From contig OY969094.1 in assembly GCA_963697695.1 (NCBI GenBank), forward strand, positions 1,798,001 through 1,862,000: DNA of 64,000 nt. The letters run 5' to 3'. Of this stretch, positions 42,417 to 51,679 are shown one piece after another (position 1 is the stretch's first letter; each line of letters begins with the position of its first letter). The position numbers were made by a program, and so were the translations under genes. The notes beneath the pieces are model-generated. The model made no database searches. It was not told the origin of the DNA and saw only the letters and a program-made list of their open reading frames with translations. The stretch comes from VRUE01 sp963697695 (GTDB taxonomy: Bacteria > Actinomycetota > Thermoleophilia > Solirubrobacterales > 70-9).

Positions 42417-42501
42417 CGGAAGTTGACCCTCTGCACATTGCAGAACTGCCAACTCGGAGCTAGCGTTATCCATAACGTCGTAGCAGGAGAGGAGAAGGAA
42501 A

Positions 42502-43893
42502 ATGGCCGTTGCATCGCAATCGAGCCAAAGCCAAGAGACGACCACCGGTCTGCAGGAGCAGGCCAGGCGCCACCTCTGGATGCACTTCTCGCGCATGGGC
42601 TCATACGGCGAGGAGCACGAGATCCCGATCATCGTCCGTGGCGACGGCTGCTACGTCTACGACGAGCACGGCAACCGTTACCTCGACGGCCTCTCAGGGC
42701 TCTTCTGCGTCAACGCCGGCCACGGCCGCGCCGAGCTTGGTGAGGCGGCAGCTCGCCAGTACGCAGAGCTCGACTTCTACACGCTGTGGAGCTATGCCCA
42801 CCCGCGGGCGATCGAGCTGGCCACGCGGATCGCCTCGCTCGCCCCCGGCGATCTCAACCGCGTCTTCTTCACCTCGGGCGGCTCGGAGGCGGTCGAGTCG
42901 GCGCTGAAGCTCGCCCGCAACTACCACCGGATGCTCGGAAAAGGCCAGAAGCACAAGGTGATCGCGCGTGAGATCGCCTACCACGGCACCTCGCTCGGGG
43001 CCCTCTCGGCCACCGGCATCACTGAGCTGCGCTCGCAGTTCGAGCCGCTGACACCCGGCGGCTGCCACGTGCCCAACACCAACGTCTATCGCTGGCCCGA
43101 GGACCGCCACCCGCTCTGGGCGGCGACCGCGATCGAGGAGCGGATCGAATTCGAGGGGCCGGAGACGGTCGCCGCGGTGATCATCGAGCCGGTGCAGAAC
43201 GCCGGCGGCTGCTTCGTCGCCCCGGACGGCTACTTCGAGCAAGTGCGGAAGATCTGCGACCGCCACGACGTGCTGATGATCTCCGACGAGGTGATCTGCG
43301 CCTGGGGCCGCCTCGGGCATTACTTCGGCTGCGACCGCTTCGGCTATGTCCCCGACATCATCACCGTCGCCAAGGCGCTCACCTCCGCCTACGCCCCGAT
43401 GGGTGGCGTGATCTCCTCCGACCGCGTCGCCGAGCCCTTCATGCAGGGGGACGCCTCCTTCGCTCACGGCTTCACCTTCGCCGGCCATCCCGTCGCCTCC
43501 GCGGTAGCGATGGCCAACCTCGACGTCTTCGAGAGCGAGGACCTCTGCGGGCATGTTCTCGCCAAGGAGGACGAGTTCCGCCAGATGCTGGAGAGCCTGC
43601 GCGACATCCCGATCGTCGGCGACGTGCGCGGGGCCGGCTACTTTCACGCGCTCGAGCTGGTCAAGGACCGCGAGACGAAGGAGAGCTTCGACGACGACGA
43701 GGCCGAGGACCTGCTCCGCGGCTTCCTCTCCGGCGAGCTCTACCGGCGCGGGCTGATCTGTCGCGCCGACGACCGCGGTGATCCAGTGATCCAGCTTGCG
43801 CCGCCGCTGATCGCCGACACCGAGCAGTTCGAAGAAATCCACGACGTTCTGCACAGTGTCCTGACCGCGGCCTGGGAGCGGGTCCGAAGATAG
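42502..43893 (+). CDS. Class III (omega-amino acid/putrescine:pyruvate-type) aminotransferase
   Basis: 463 residues. PLP-binding features are FFTSGGSEAVESALKLAR, AYHGTSLGALSATG, MISDEVICAWGRLGHYFG and TVAKALTSAYAPMGG with the Schiff-base lysine. This is the fold-type I, class III group that includes putrescine and beta-alanine:pyruvate aminotransferases. AGGAGAGGAGAAGG precedes ATG 42502. The downstream alanine dehydrogenase suggests pyruvate as amino acceptor. Confidence 0.9.
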   Translation: MAVASQSSQSQETTTGLQEQARRHLWMHFSRMGSYGEEHEIPIIVRGDGCYVYDEHGNRYLDGLSGLFCVNAGHGRAELGEAAARQYAELDFYTLWSYAHPRAIELATRIASLAPGDLNRVFFTSGGSEAVESALKLARNYHRMLGKGQKHKVIAREIAYHGTSLGALSATGITELRSQFEPLTPGGCHVPNTNVYRWPEDRHPLWAATAIEERIEFEGPETVAAVIIEPVQNAGGCFVAPDGYFEQVRKICDRHDVLMISDEVICAWGRLGHYFGCDRFGYVPDIITVAKALTSAYAPMGGVISSDRVAEPFMQGDASFAHGFTFAGHPVASAVAMANLDVFESEDLCGHVLAKEDEFRQMLESLRDIPIVGDVRGAGYFHALELVKDRETKESFDDDEAEDLLRGFLSGELYRRGLICRADDRGDPVIQLAPPLIADTEQFEEIHDVLHSVLTAAWERVRR

Positions 43894-43901
43894 GCCCTCG
43901 A

Positions 43902-45458
43902 ATGCTCACCGTTCAAAGCCTTCTCGACGAGCTTGACCTCGAGCTCGCGGTGGGCACGCGTGCGGCGGAGGCCCCGGTTCGGTGGGTGCACATCTCCGAG
44001 CTCGAAGATCCGACCCCGTGGCTCTCGGGTGGGGAGCTGATGCTGACGACCGGCATTCCCCTCGACAGCGCGGCCAAGCAGCGCGACTTCGTCCGCCGCC
44101 TCGCCGAGCACAATCTCGCGGGGCTCGGTCTCGGCACCGGCTTCAGCCACGAGAAATTGCCGAAAGCTCTCGTCGAGGAAGCGAAAAAACGGGACTTCCC
44201 GCTCTTCGAGGTGCCTTACTCGACGCCGTTCATCGCGATCACCGAGAAAGCCTTCGCCCGGCTCGTCAACGAGCAGTACGAGGTGCTGCAGCGCGGCATC
44301 GCGGTGCAGCGCCGACTCGAGCGCCTGGTCCTGGAAGAGCGCGGCCTGGAGGAGATCGTCGCCACAATCGCCTCCGCCGTCGGCGGCACCGTGGCGATCC
44401 TCGGCGGTCGCGGCGAGCGCCTCGCCGGGCGCGGCTTCCGTCGTCAGCTCTCCGCCGAGGCAGTGAAGGCGATCCGCGAAGAAGCGCTCTCCCACACCGG
44501 CGACGGCCACCCCTTCGTTCCGGCCCACTCCTCTGTCGCCGGCCGCGCCCTCGCCCACCCGGTGATCTCACCCGGCGGCGGTCCTCCGCAGGCCTGGGTC
44601 GTGATCGTCCGCGACTCCGGCGGCCTCGGTGACTTCGAGCGCCTCATCCTCCAGCAGGCGGTCGCGGTGGTCGCCCTCGAGCTGATGCGCCGCCGGGTCG
44701 CGCGCGAGACCGAGCGCCGCCTTGCCGGCGACGTGCTGGCGGGTGCCCTCGGCGGCCGCCTCGAGCCCTCGGAGCTGCGCCGCCGCCTCGAGCCGTTCGG
44801 CATCGGCGACGAAGCGGCGGTTCTCGTCTTTGCCCTCGACGATCCGGCTGCGGCGGAGTCGGCCCTGGAGCGGGCGCTCGCCGCCGACGCCTGCCCGGCG
44901 GTGGTCGCGCCCCATGCCAGCGGCCGTCGCGAGCTGCTCTGCGCGGTCATCGACGCGGCCGACCGCGACCCGGTCGACGTCGCCGCCGACGCCCGCAAAG
45001 CGCTCACCGTGGACCGGGGCGCGGTTCGCGCGGCAGCCAGCCGCCCGGCCCCACCCGAGGACCTCAGGCATTCCTTCCACGAGGCACGCTGCGCGCTCGA
45101 GGCGACCGCCGTCGGCAACGGCAACGGTCCCGAGGTCGCCTCCTGGCGCGATCTCGGCGCCTTCACCCTGTTGCTTTCGATCCAGGACGACGAGGCGCTG
45201 GCGCTCTATTGCGACAGCGTCCTCGGCCCGATCGAGGAGGGCGACCAGGAGTACGGGGGCGAGCTGCTGCGCTCGCTGGAGGCGTTCATCGAGCAGAACG
45301 GGCAGTGGGAGCGCGCCGCCCGCCAGGTCTACTGCCACCGTCACACGCTGCGCTACCGGATGCGAAAAGTCGAGGAGCTGACCGGCAGGGACCTCTCCCG
45401 CGCCCATGACCGGATCGAGTTCTGGCTGGCACTGAGGGCGAGGGAGCTGGTCACGTGA
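43902..45458 (+). CDS. PucR-family transcriptional regulator
   Basis: 518 residues. The N-terminal PucR domain (about 1-125) has VRWVHISELEDPTPWLSGGELMLTTG. A GAF-like middle follows, and the C-terminal helix-turn-helix (HTH_30, about 455-515) has FIEQNGQWERAARQVYCHRHTLRYRMRKVEELTG. PucR regulators activate purine or amine catabolic genes when an inducer binds. Sitting inside the catabolic operon, it probably controls both divergent operons. It overlaps the alanine dehydrogenase start by 4 bases. Confidence 0.9.
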   Translation: MLTVQSLLDELDLELAVGTRAAEAPVRWVHISELEDPTPWLSGGELMLTTGIPLDSAAKQRDFVRRLAEHNLAGLGLGTGFSHEKLPKALVEEAKKRDFPLFEVPYSTPFIAITEKAFARLVNEQYEVLQRGIAVQRRLERLVLEERGLEEIVATIASAVGGTVAILGGRGERLAGRGFRRQLSAEAVKAIREEALSHTGDGHPFVPAHSSVAGRALAHPVISPGGGPPQAWVVIVRDSGGLGDFERLILQQAVAVVALELMRRRVARETERRLAGDVLAGALGGRLEPSELRRRLEPFGIGDEAAVLVFALDDPAAAESALERALAADACPAVVAPHASGRRELLCAVIDAADRDPVDVAADARKALTVDRGAVRAAASRPAPPEDLRHSFHEARCALEATAVGNGNGPEVASWRDLGAFTLLLSIQDDEALALYCDSVLGPIEEGDQEYGGELLRSLEAFIEQNGQWERAARQVYCHRHTLRYRMRKVEELTGRDLSRAHDRIEFWLALRARELVT

Positions 45459-46612
45459 GGATCGGGATCCCGACCGAGATCAAGCCCGCGGAGTACCGCG
45501 TCGCGATCACACCGGCCGGGGTCCGGGAGATGCTGGAACACGGCCACGAGGTGCTGGTCGAGGCCGGTGCCGGCGAGGGCAGCGCGATCGCCGACGCCGA
45601 GTTCGAAGCCCAGGGGGCCCGCGTCGCTCCCGACGCAGCCGCGGTCTTCGACGAGGCCGAGATGGTGCTCAAGGTGAAGGAGCCGCAACCGCAGGAGGTG
45701 GCGATGCTGCGTCCCGGCCAGCTGCTCTTCACCTATCTGCATCTGGCTCCAGACCCCGAGCTGACCCGCGGCCTGCGCGATTCCGGCGCCACCTGCATCG
45801 CCTACGAGACCGTGGAGGACTCGCGCGGACGGCTGCCCCTGCTGGCGCCGATGAGCGAGATCGCGGGCAAGATCGCCACCCAGGCCGGCGCCTTCATGCT
45901 GGAGAAGCCACTCGGCGGCCGCGGCATCCTGCTCGGCGGTGTCCCCGGCGTCGCCGCCGCCAACGTGATGGTGATCGGCGGCGGGGTCGTCGGCATGAAC
46001 GCCGCCTTCATCGCGATCGGGATGGAGGCCGACGTCTTCGTCTTCGACAAGTCGATCGACCGGCTGCGCGAGCTCGAGGTGGGCTTCGCCGGCCGCTGCT
46101 CGACCGTCTACTCGACCACGCTGGCGATCGAGGAGATGCTGCCCCGGGCCGACCTCGTGATCGGCGCCGTCCTCGTCCACGGCGCGCGCGCGCCCTTTGT
46201 CGTGCGCCGCGAGCAGCTGGCGCTGATGAAGCCGGGGGCGGTTCTGGTCGACGTCGCCATCGACCAGGGGGGCTGCTTCGAGACCTCGCGCCCGACCACG
46301 CACCAGGATCCGACCTTCGAAGTCGACGGCATCACTCACTATTGCGTCGCCAACATGCCCGGCGCGGTGCCGATCACTTCTACCCAAGCCCTGACCAACG
46401 CCACTCTGCCCTATGCGATCTCCCTTGCTGACGGCGGCGTTGCCGGGGCAATCCGGCGAGACCCCGGGTTGCGGCCCGGGGTCAACGTCGCCGCCGGCGA
46501 GGTGACCCACCCGGCGGTTGCCGAGGGCGTGGGAATGAGTTGCGTTCCGGTCGAGCAGGCCATGGGGCTCGAGCATCCCGAAACTGAAAATCGAAAGGCG
46601 GAGGTGACCTGA
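45455..46612 (+). CDS. ald: Alanine dehydrogenase
   Basis: 385 residues beginning with GTG 45455. The family start MRIGIPTEIKPAEYRVAITPAGV is followed by LLFTYLHLAPDPELT, MSEIAGKIATQAGAFMLEK and the NAD-binding VMVIGGGVVGMNAAFIAIGM. It oxidises L-alanine to pyruvate and ammonia with NAD. In this operon it would regenerate the pyruvate used by the aminotransferase. The length matches the usual 370-ish residues plus a polar tail. Confidence 0.92.
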   Translation: MRIGIPTEIKPAEYRVAITPAGVREMLEHGHEVLVEAGAGEGSAIADAEFEAQGARVAPDAAAVFDEAEMVLKVKEPQPQEVAMLRPGQLLFTYLHLAPDPELTRGLRDSGATCIAYETVEDSRGRLPLLAPMSEIAGKIATQAGAFMLEKPLGGRGILLGGVPGVAAANVMVIGGGVVGMNAAFIAIGMEADVFVFDKSIDRLRELEVGFAGRCSTVYSTTLAIEEMLPRADLVIGAVLVHGARAPFVVRREQLALMKPGAVLVDVAIDQGGCFETSRPTTHQDPTFEVDGITHYCVANMPGAVPITSTQALTNATLPYAISLADGGVAGAIRRDPGLRPGVNVAAGEVTHPAVAEGVGMSCVPVEQAMGLEHPETENRKAEVT

Positions 46613-46615
46613 GAA

Positions 46616-48058
46616 ATGGCAGCGGCGACGAAGACGAAGCTGAGGAACTTCATCGGCGGCAAGGCCGTCGATCCGGCCGAGGGCGGGACCGAGGAGGTCG
46701 TCAACCCGGCCAGCGGCGAGGCGATCGCCGAGGCGCCGCTCTCGACCAAGCCCGACGTCGACGCCGCCGTGGCGGCGGCCAGAGGCGCCTTCGGGGGCTG
46801 GGCGGCTACTCCGCCCGCCGAACGGGCCCGGGCGCTGCTGCGAATGGCCGACCTGATCGAGGAGCGGGCCGAGGAGATAGCCGACCTCGAGTCCGCCGAC
46901 GCGGGCAAGCCGCGCAACGCGGTGATGGAGGACGAAGTGCCGGTGATGGCGGACGAGCTGCGCTTCTTCGCCGGTGCCGCGCGCACGATGGAGGGACGCG
47001 CCGCGGGCGAGTACATGGAGCGCCGCACCTCCTTCATCCGCCGCGAACCGGTCGGAGTCATCGGCCAGATCACCCCCTGGAACTACCCGCTGATGATGGC
47101 GATCTGGAAGATCGGCCCGGCGCTCGCCAGCGGCAACACCATCGTCCTCAAGCCGGCCGAGACGACGCCGCTCACGACCCTCCTCTTCGCCGAGTGGTGC
47201 GCCGACATCCTGCCGCCCGGCGTCCTCAACGCGATCGGCGGTCATGGTGAGCCGACCGGCGCCGAGTTGGTCACGCACCCCGACGTAGACATGGTCTGCC
47301 TGACGGGCTCGCCGCCGACCGGCAAGTGGATCGCAAAGGCAGCGGCTGACACGCTGAAGCGCGTCCACCTCGAGCTGGGCGGCAAGGCGCCTGTGGTGAT
47401 CTTCGACGACGCCGACATGGAAGCGGCGATGGAGACGATCGCCGGCACCGGCTACTACAACGCCGGCCAGGACTGCACCGCGGCGACCCGCGTTCTCGCT
47501 GCGAAAGGTGTCTACGACGACGTCGTCAACGGCCTTGCCGGGGAAGCGAAGGGGCTCGTCCTCGGCGACACGATGTCCGCCGACACGACCCTGGGCCCGC
47601 TCAACTCGGAGCGCCAGCGCCAGCGGGTCGAGGGCTTCCTCGAGCGCAAGCCCGGCAACGCCGAGATCGTCACCGGCGGCAGCCAGCCGGACCTGCCCGG
47701 CTACTTCCTCGAGCCGGCGGTGGTGGCCGGGCTCGAGCAGAGCGACGAGATGATCCAGGACGAGATCTTCGGGCCGGTGATCACGGTGCAGCCATTCACC
47801 GACGAGGCGAAGGCGATCGAGTGGGCCAATGGAACCCGCTACGGGCTCGCCTCCTCGGTCTGGACTCGGGACGTCGGCCGGGCGATGCGCGTCGCCAATG
47901 CGCTCGAGTTCGGCTGCGTCTGGATCAACGACCACATCTCGATCGTCTCCGAGATGCCGCACGGCGGCTTCAAGCAGTCCGGCTACGGCAAGGACCTCTC
48001 GGTCTACGCGCTCGAGGACTACACCGAGATCAAGCACGTCATGGTCAACCTCGACTAG
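46616..48058 (+). CDS. Aldehyde dehydrogenase, gamma-aminobutyraldehyde dehydrogenase-like
   Basis: 480 residues. ITPWNYPLMMAIWKIGPALASGN, LELGGKAPVVIFDDADMEAA and YNAGQDCTAATRVLA with the catalytic cysteine are visible; the NAGQDCTA stretch is characteristic of the aminobutyraldehyde (PatD/YdcW) and betaine-aldehyde group. It would oxidise 4-aminobutanal from putrescine to GABA with NAD. ATG 46616 follows the alanine dehydrogenase stop by 3 bases. Its stop codon lies inside the left arm of the hairpin element that follows. Confidence 0.88.
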   Translation: MAAATKTKLRNFIGGKAVDPAEGGTEEVVNPASGEAIAEAPLSTKPDVDAAVAAARGAFGGWAATPPAERARALLRMADLIEERAEEIADLESADAGKPRNAVMEDEVPVMADELRFFAGAARTMEGRAAGEYMERRTSFIRREPVGVIGQITPWNYPLMMAIWKIGPALASGNTIVLKPAETTPLTTLLFAEWCADILPPGVLNAIGGHGEPTGAELVTHPDVDMVCLTGSPPTGKWIAKAAADTLKRVHLELGGKAPVVIFDDADMEAAMETIAGTGYYNAGQDCTAATRVLAAKGVYDDVVNGLAGEAKGLVLGDTMSADTTLGPLNSERQRQRVEGFLERKPGNAEIVTGGSQPDLPGYFLEPAVVAGLEQSDEMIQDEIFGPVITVQPFTDEAKAIEWANGTRYGLASSVWTRDVGRAMRVANALEFGCVWINDHISIVSEMPHGGFKQSGYGKDLSVYALEDYTEIKHVMVNLD

Positions 48059-48223
48059 GGCGTCGTCTAATGATTCTGACCGCATCTGACGGCCCCAGTC
48101 GCTGCTATGCGGTGTCCTCAGTCGTCCGAATAGCGCTGCTATTCGGACTCCCTGCGTCCTTGCCTGGCAACGCCTGGGTCACGTCATATGCTGGCCAGCC
48201 TCATGAGACGACGCCCTAGTCGA
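48051..48223. repeat. Long imperfect hairpin element, MITE-like
   Basis: The 173-base stretch is bounded by perfect 18-bp inverted arms (left TCGACTAGGGCGTCGTCT at 48051-48068; complement at 48206-48223). Partial complementarity continues inward (ATGA, CTG, GCAT-TGACG, CCCAG blocks), and the centre is another perfect 11-bp hairpin (48124-48134 / 48138-48148, loop GCT). It fills the whole intergenic space, covering the stop of one gene and the first base of the next start. No transposase gene is present. A transposon-derived miniature element or structured RNA is possible. Confidence 0.75.
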
Positions 48224-49926
48224 TGAAGGTATTTATTGGAGCGGCCGTGGCCGCGGTCTTGTTCATCGGCGCCGCCCCGGCTCCGAACGACAAAATCGAG
48301 GAACCGCGCTGCCACGGGCGGCAGCCGAAGATCGTCGGCACCGACAACGACGACTTCCTGCACGGGACTCCCGGGCGTGACGTGATCTGGGGCGGGCTCG
48401 GCAACGACACGATCCTCGGCAGCCTCGGCAACGATCTGCTCTGCGGCGGCCCCGGGACGGACCTGGTCCACGGCGGCCGTGGCAACGACATCGCCGACGG
48501 GGGCGCCGGTGACGACGATCGGGTGGTCGGCGACCTCGGCGACGACCGGCTCTTCGGCGGGTCGGGTGCTGCGGATGAGGTGGCCGGCAGCCTCGGCATC
48601 GACATCCTCACCGGCGGACCGGGCAGCTTCGACCTCGTCCACGGCGACTACGGCTACGACCGCATGGACGGCGGGGCCGGCGGCGGCGACATCGCCTCCT
48701 TCGCCACCGACGTCGGCTCCGGTCGCGGTGGCGGGGTGAAGGTCTCGCTTGCCGCCCACCGGGCACGCGGTGACGGCCATGACCGCCTCTTCCGCTTCGA
48801 GAACCTCGAGGGCTCGGCCTTCGACGACGTCCTGGTCGGCAATCGCCTCGGCAACATCATCGACGGCGGTCCCGGAGACGACAAAATCCTCGGCGGCAAG
48901 GGCGACAAGCTCCTCGGCGGCCAAGGGTCCGATCGCTGCCGTGGAGCCAAAGGCCTCAGGTTTTCCTGTGGGCGCGAAGCGAGGACGAAAGCGTCGGCTT
49001 ACGTCGAACTCGACCCCGCCCCCGGTGGCGGCGGCGGACTGGAGATCGTCGGCGGTCCCGGCCGCGACGACTTCACCGTTTCCTTTGACGACGCCTCCGC
49101 GAGCTTCGGCGTCACTGCGGCTAAAGGGATCGCTCTGGGCCCTGGCTGCAACCGGATCAGCGCCGTGCAGACAACCTGCCCGACCGACGGTCTCGCCCGC
49201 TGGCTGATGGCCGACCTCGGTCCTGGCAACGACCGGCTCCGGGTCGAAGGCTCGCTGGTCGGAGCGCAAAACATTCGCATTGCCGGCGGTCTCGGCGACG
49301 ACACAATTCACGGCGGTCCCGAGGACGACCTGATCGAGGCCGGCTTCGGCAGCGATCGTCTCTACGGCGGCGCCGGTTCCGACGGCCTGATCGGCAGTAC
49401 CCCCGGCCCCACCTTCCTCTACGGCGGTCCGAACGGCGACCTCTTGGCAGCAGGCGGTGGCTGCGCCGGCGGCGCGATCGTCGGCGGTCCCGGCCGCGAC
49501 GATGCCTCCTTCGCCGAGACGCAGGCGCACCCGGGCCTGCTCTTCGTCTCCTTCCCGCAGAACAAGGCATGGATCGACGAGGTGCGCGGTTGCCGGCCGG
49601 TTCGTCTCGACGACTCCAACGAGGACATGGAGGGCTCCTTCGACTGGGACGTTCTGATCGGCGACGGTCGTGCCAACGCGATCCTCGGTCAGCCCGGTGC
49701 CGACCGCTTCTACGGCGGCGGTGGCGACGACGTGATCGACGCTCGCGACGGCGACCGCGACTTCTCTATCCAGTGCGGTCGCGGCAAGGCAGCGAAAAAA
49801 GGCAAACCGATCCGCGGCAAAGCAGCGGGGCGCGCCTTGCGCGACTCCTTCGACCCGAACCCGGCGCTCTGCAGCATCTCGAAGAGCGGGCGCCCGGTGC
49901 CGGGCCTCGGTCACGCGGCCAATTAG
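48223..49926 (+). CDS. Secreted RTX-repeat (haemolysin-type calcium-binding) protein
   Basis: 567 residues with a short signal peptide (about 1-20) followed by many Gly-Asp nonapeptide-like repeats (GGLGNDTILGS, GGPGTDLVHGG, GGRGNDIADGG, GGAGDDDRVVG) in two blocks, about 45-245 and 340-525, that would form calcium-binding parallel beta-rolls. Between them is a less repetitive beta-rich segment. Extracellular, structural or adhesive role is likely; no catalytic domain is visible. ATG 48223 lies at the outer edge of the hairpin element and has no clear ribosome-binding site. No type I secretion genes are nearby. Confidence 0.85.
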   Translation: MKVFIGAAVAAVLFIGAAPAPNDKIEEPRCHGRQPKIVGTDNDDFLHGTPGRDVIWGGLGNDTILGSLGNDLLCGGPGTDLVHGGRGNDIADGGAGDDDRVVGDLGDDRLFGGSGAADEVAGSLGIDILTGGPGSFDLVHGDYGYDRMDGGAGGGDIASFATDVGSGRGGGVKVSLAAHRARGDGHDRLFRFENLEGSAFDDVLVGNRLGNIIDGGPGDDKILGGKGDKLLGGQGSDRCRGAKGLRFSCGREARTKASAYVELDPAPGGGGGLEIVGGPGRDDFTVSFDDASASFGVTAAKGIALGPGCNRISAVQTTCPTDGLARWLMADLGPGNDRLRVEGSLVGAQNIRIAGGLGDDTIHGGPEDDLIEAGFGSDRLYGGAGSDGLIGSTPGPTFLYGGPNGDLLAAGGGCAGGAIVGGPGRDDASFAETQAHPGLLFVSFPQNKAWIDEVRGCRPVRLDDSNEDMEGSFDWDVLIGDGRANAILGQPGADRFYGGGGDDVIDARDGDRDFSIQCGRGKAAKKGKPIRGKAAGRALRDSFDPNPALCSISKSGRPVPGLGHAAN

Positions 49927-50002
49927 GCCACACGTTTCGAGCCCATTCCTGGGTTGTGCTCTATGAGGTAAGCGGCTAGTGTGAGCCTGGTTGTAAACAT
50001 CG

Positions 50003-51266
50003 ATGTCTAGCAGTGGACCTCGAAGGGATAGACGCTGGCTTCATCCGAGTCATCCTGCTTTGCTCTCGATAGAGAAGCGATCGTCCGGGCGCTCATCGAC
50101 CTGGTCGCGGAACACGGCTACGCCCGGACGACGGTCGAGATGGTGTTGCTGCGCGCTGGGGTCGATCGGGAGGCGTTCGACCGTCACTTTCGCGACGGGG
50201 TCCACTGCGTCGTTTCCGCCTGGGACGAGATCAGCCAGGAATGCGTCAACGATCTGACGGACGCATATAGAGGCGAGGCAACATGGCTGGACGGGATACG
50301 CGCGATGCTCTATTGCGCCGTCAGCGCTGCCGGCAGGGACCCCAACCGGGCGAGCTTCGGAGTGGAGGCGCTCGCGGCGGGCAAGGCGGCGCGCACACGC
50401 CGGGACATGACCTTGCGCTCGCTCGCGGCGTTGATCGACGCCGGCCGCCGGGAGACGGATGACCCCGACCTGATCTCACCCCTCACAGGCGAAGCTCTCG
50501 CCGGCGCGATTTACTACCAAGTCCAGGCGAAGATCGCCGCCGGAGCGCACTCCGAGCTCCTCTCGCTGATCCCGGAGCTGATCTCGAGCATCGCCCTCTC
50601 CTACCTTGGGCCCGACGTCCTTTCGACAGAGCTCGCTTCGAGTACGCCGGTCGAAGACGCACCGTCGATGTTGAGCAACGGGCTCGGAACCACCTCGCCC
50701 GGCGAGTTTGCCTCGCGGGGCAAGCGGGAGCGGCTGATCGCCGGCCTTGCTGACGCAGTTAGGTCCTACGGCTACGAAGGCGCAACGATCGGCCGCATCG
50801 CCGGCGCCGCCGCGGTTTCGCCGCGAACCTTCTACCTCTACTTCGCCAGCAAAGCAGCCTGCTTGGAGGCGGCCTTCGACTCGGTCATCGGCGAGCTGCG
50901 GACGCGGGTGGAGGGTGAGTTCAACGCCGAAGGGCGCTGGCCCAGCGGCCTGCCCGCCGGCATCTCGGCGATGCTCGAGTTCCTCGCGGCGGAGCCGGCG
51001 CTTGCCTATCTCTGTTTCGTCGAGGCCCTCGCCCGGGGGCGGGGGGAACGAGGCGATATGAGAAAGCGATCCAGAGCTTTGTCCCTTTCTTCAGGCCAAG
51101 CGACCCTTCCGAGGAGGTTCTGGTCGAAGGCGTGATGTCGGTAATCACCCACCGGGTCAAGGCGGGCGAAGCGAGAGAACTCGAGAAGCTGCTTCCGGAT
51201 CTCACCGTGCTTGCCCTCGCCCCACACCTGGGCTTAGCCGATGCGGAGTGCTTGGCGAACGCTTGA
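50003..51266 (+). pseudogene. Double-TetR regulator gene with two frameshifts
   Basis: Three frames each carry part of one protein: ATG 50003 begins SSSGPRRDRRWLHPSHPALL, the next frame continues from about 50070 with EAIVRALIDLVAEHGYARTTVEM and a TetR effector part, then a second TetR module (RERLIAGLADAVRSYGYEGATIGRIAGAAA and SPRTFYLYFASKAACLEAAF). Near 51035-51046 (GGGGGCGGGGGG) the frame changes again and YEKAIQSFVPFFRPSDPSEEV runs on to TGA 51264-51266. Both shifts are -1 and could each be mended by one base, so sequence errors and real decay are both possible. The intact middle frame alone spans 50140-51135. Confidence 0.6.
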
Positions 51267-51280
51267 ACTAGGCTTCGGGC

Positions 51281-51475
51281 ATGGCCCTGAATGCAAGTCA
51301 GGACGAGGCCGCGGCGATTGCAGCCGCGGTCGCGCGTTTCGAGGCGGAAACGGCGGCACCGGCCGCGGACACGGCGGAGACGATCGCCCCGTGGCAGCGG
51401 GCCGCCTTGCTCGAAGGCGTCAGCGCCAAGGAACCTGTCGGCGACCCTCAAGGAGGAGAGAGATGGCTGTCGTGA
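51281..51475 (+). CDS. Small Ala-rich protein of unknown function
   Basis: 64 residues: a helical Ala/Glu-rich segment (NASQDEAAAIAAAVARFEAE) and a short tail with IAPWQRAALLEGV. The pattern recalls small acyl-CoA carboxylase epsilon-like peptides, but the evidence is weak. No good ribosome-binding site is visible before ATG 51281. The stop overlaps the dodecin start by 13 bases, which supports translation of both in series. Confidence 0.5.
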   Translation: MALNASQDEAAAIAAAVARFEAETAAPAADTAETIAPWQRAALLEGVSAKEPVGDPQGGERWLS

Positions 51476-51672
51476 AGATCATCGAGCTGGTCGGCAGCTC
51501 GAAAACTTCGACCGACGACGCGGCGAGGCAAGCGCTGAGCCAGGCGCAGGGCACGCTGCGCAACATCCGCGCCGTCGACATCGTCTCCACCGGCATCCGG
51601 GGAGAGAACCTCGACGAGTACCGCGCCCACGTGCGGGTCGCTTTCCTGATCGAGGGCACGGATATCGACTAG
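51463..51672 (+). CDS. Dodecin family flavin-binding protein
   Basis: 69 residues with the dodecin pattern KIIELVGSSKTSTDDAARQAL, then RNIRAVDIVSTGIRGENLDEYRAHVRVAF. Dodecins form hollow dodecamers that bind FMN, riboflavin or CoA. An AAGGAGGAGAG ribosome-binding site sits right before ATG 51463, which is why the short frame was chosen over an upstream-open one. A hairpin follows. Confidence 0.92.
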   Translation: MAVVKIIELVGSSKTSTDDAARQALSQAQGTLRNIRAVDIVSTGIRGENLDEYRAHVRVAFLIEGTDID

Positions 51673-51679
51673 TGAGTGG

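Noticed and set aside
45353..48085. Very long open frame antisense to PucR, alanine dehydrogenase and aldehyde dehydrogenase
   Set aside because: High-GC codon structure leaves antisense frames open; the sense proteins have full-length family matches and the antisense product is a low-complexity Asp/Arg/Gly/Val sequence.
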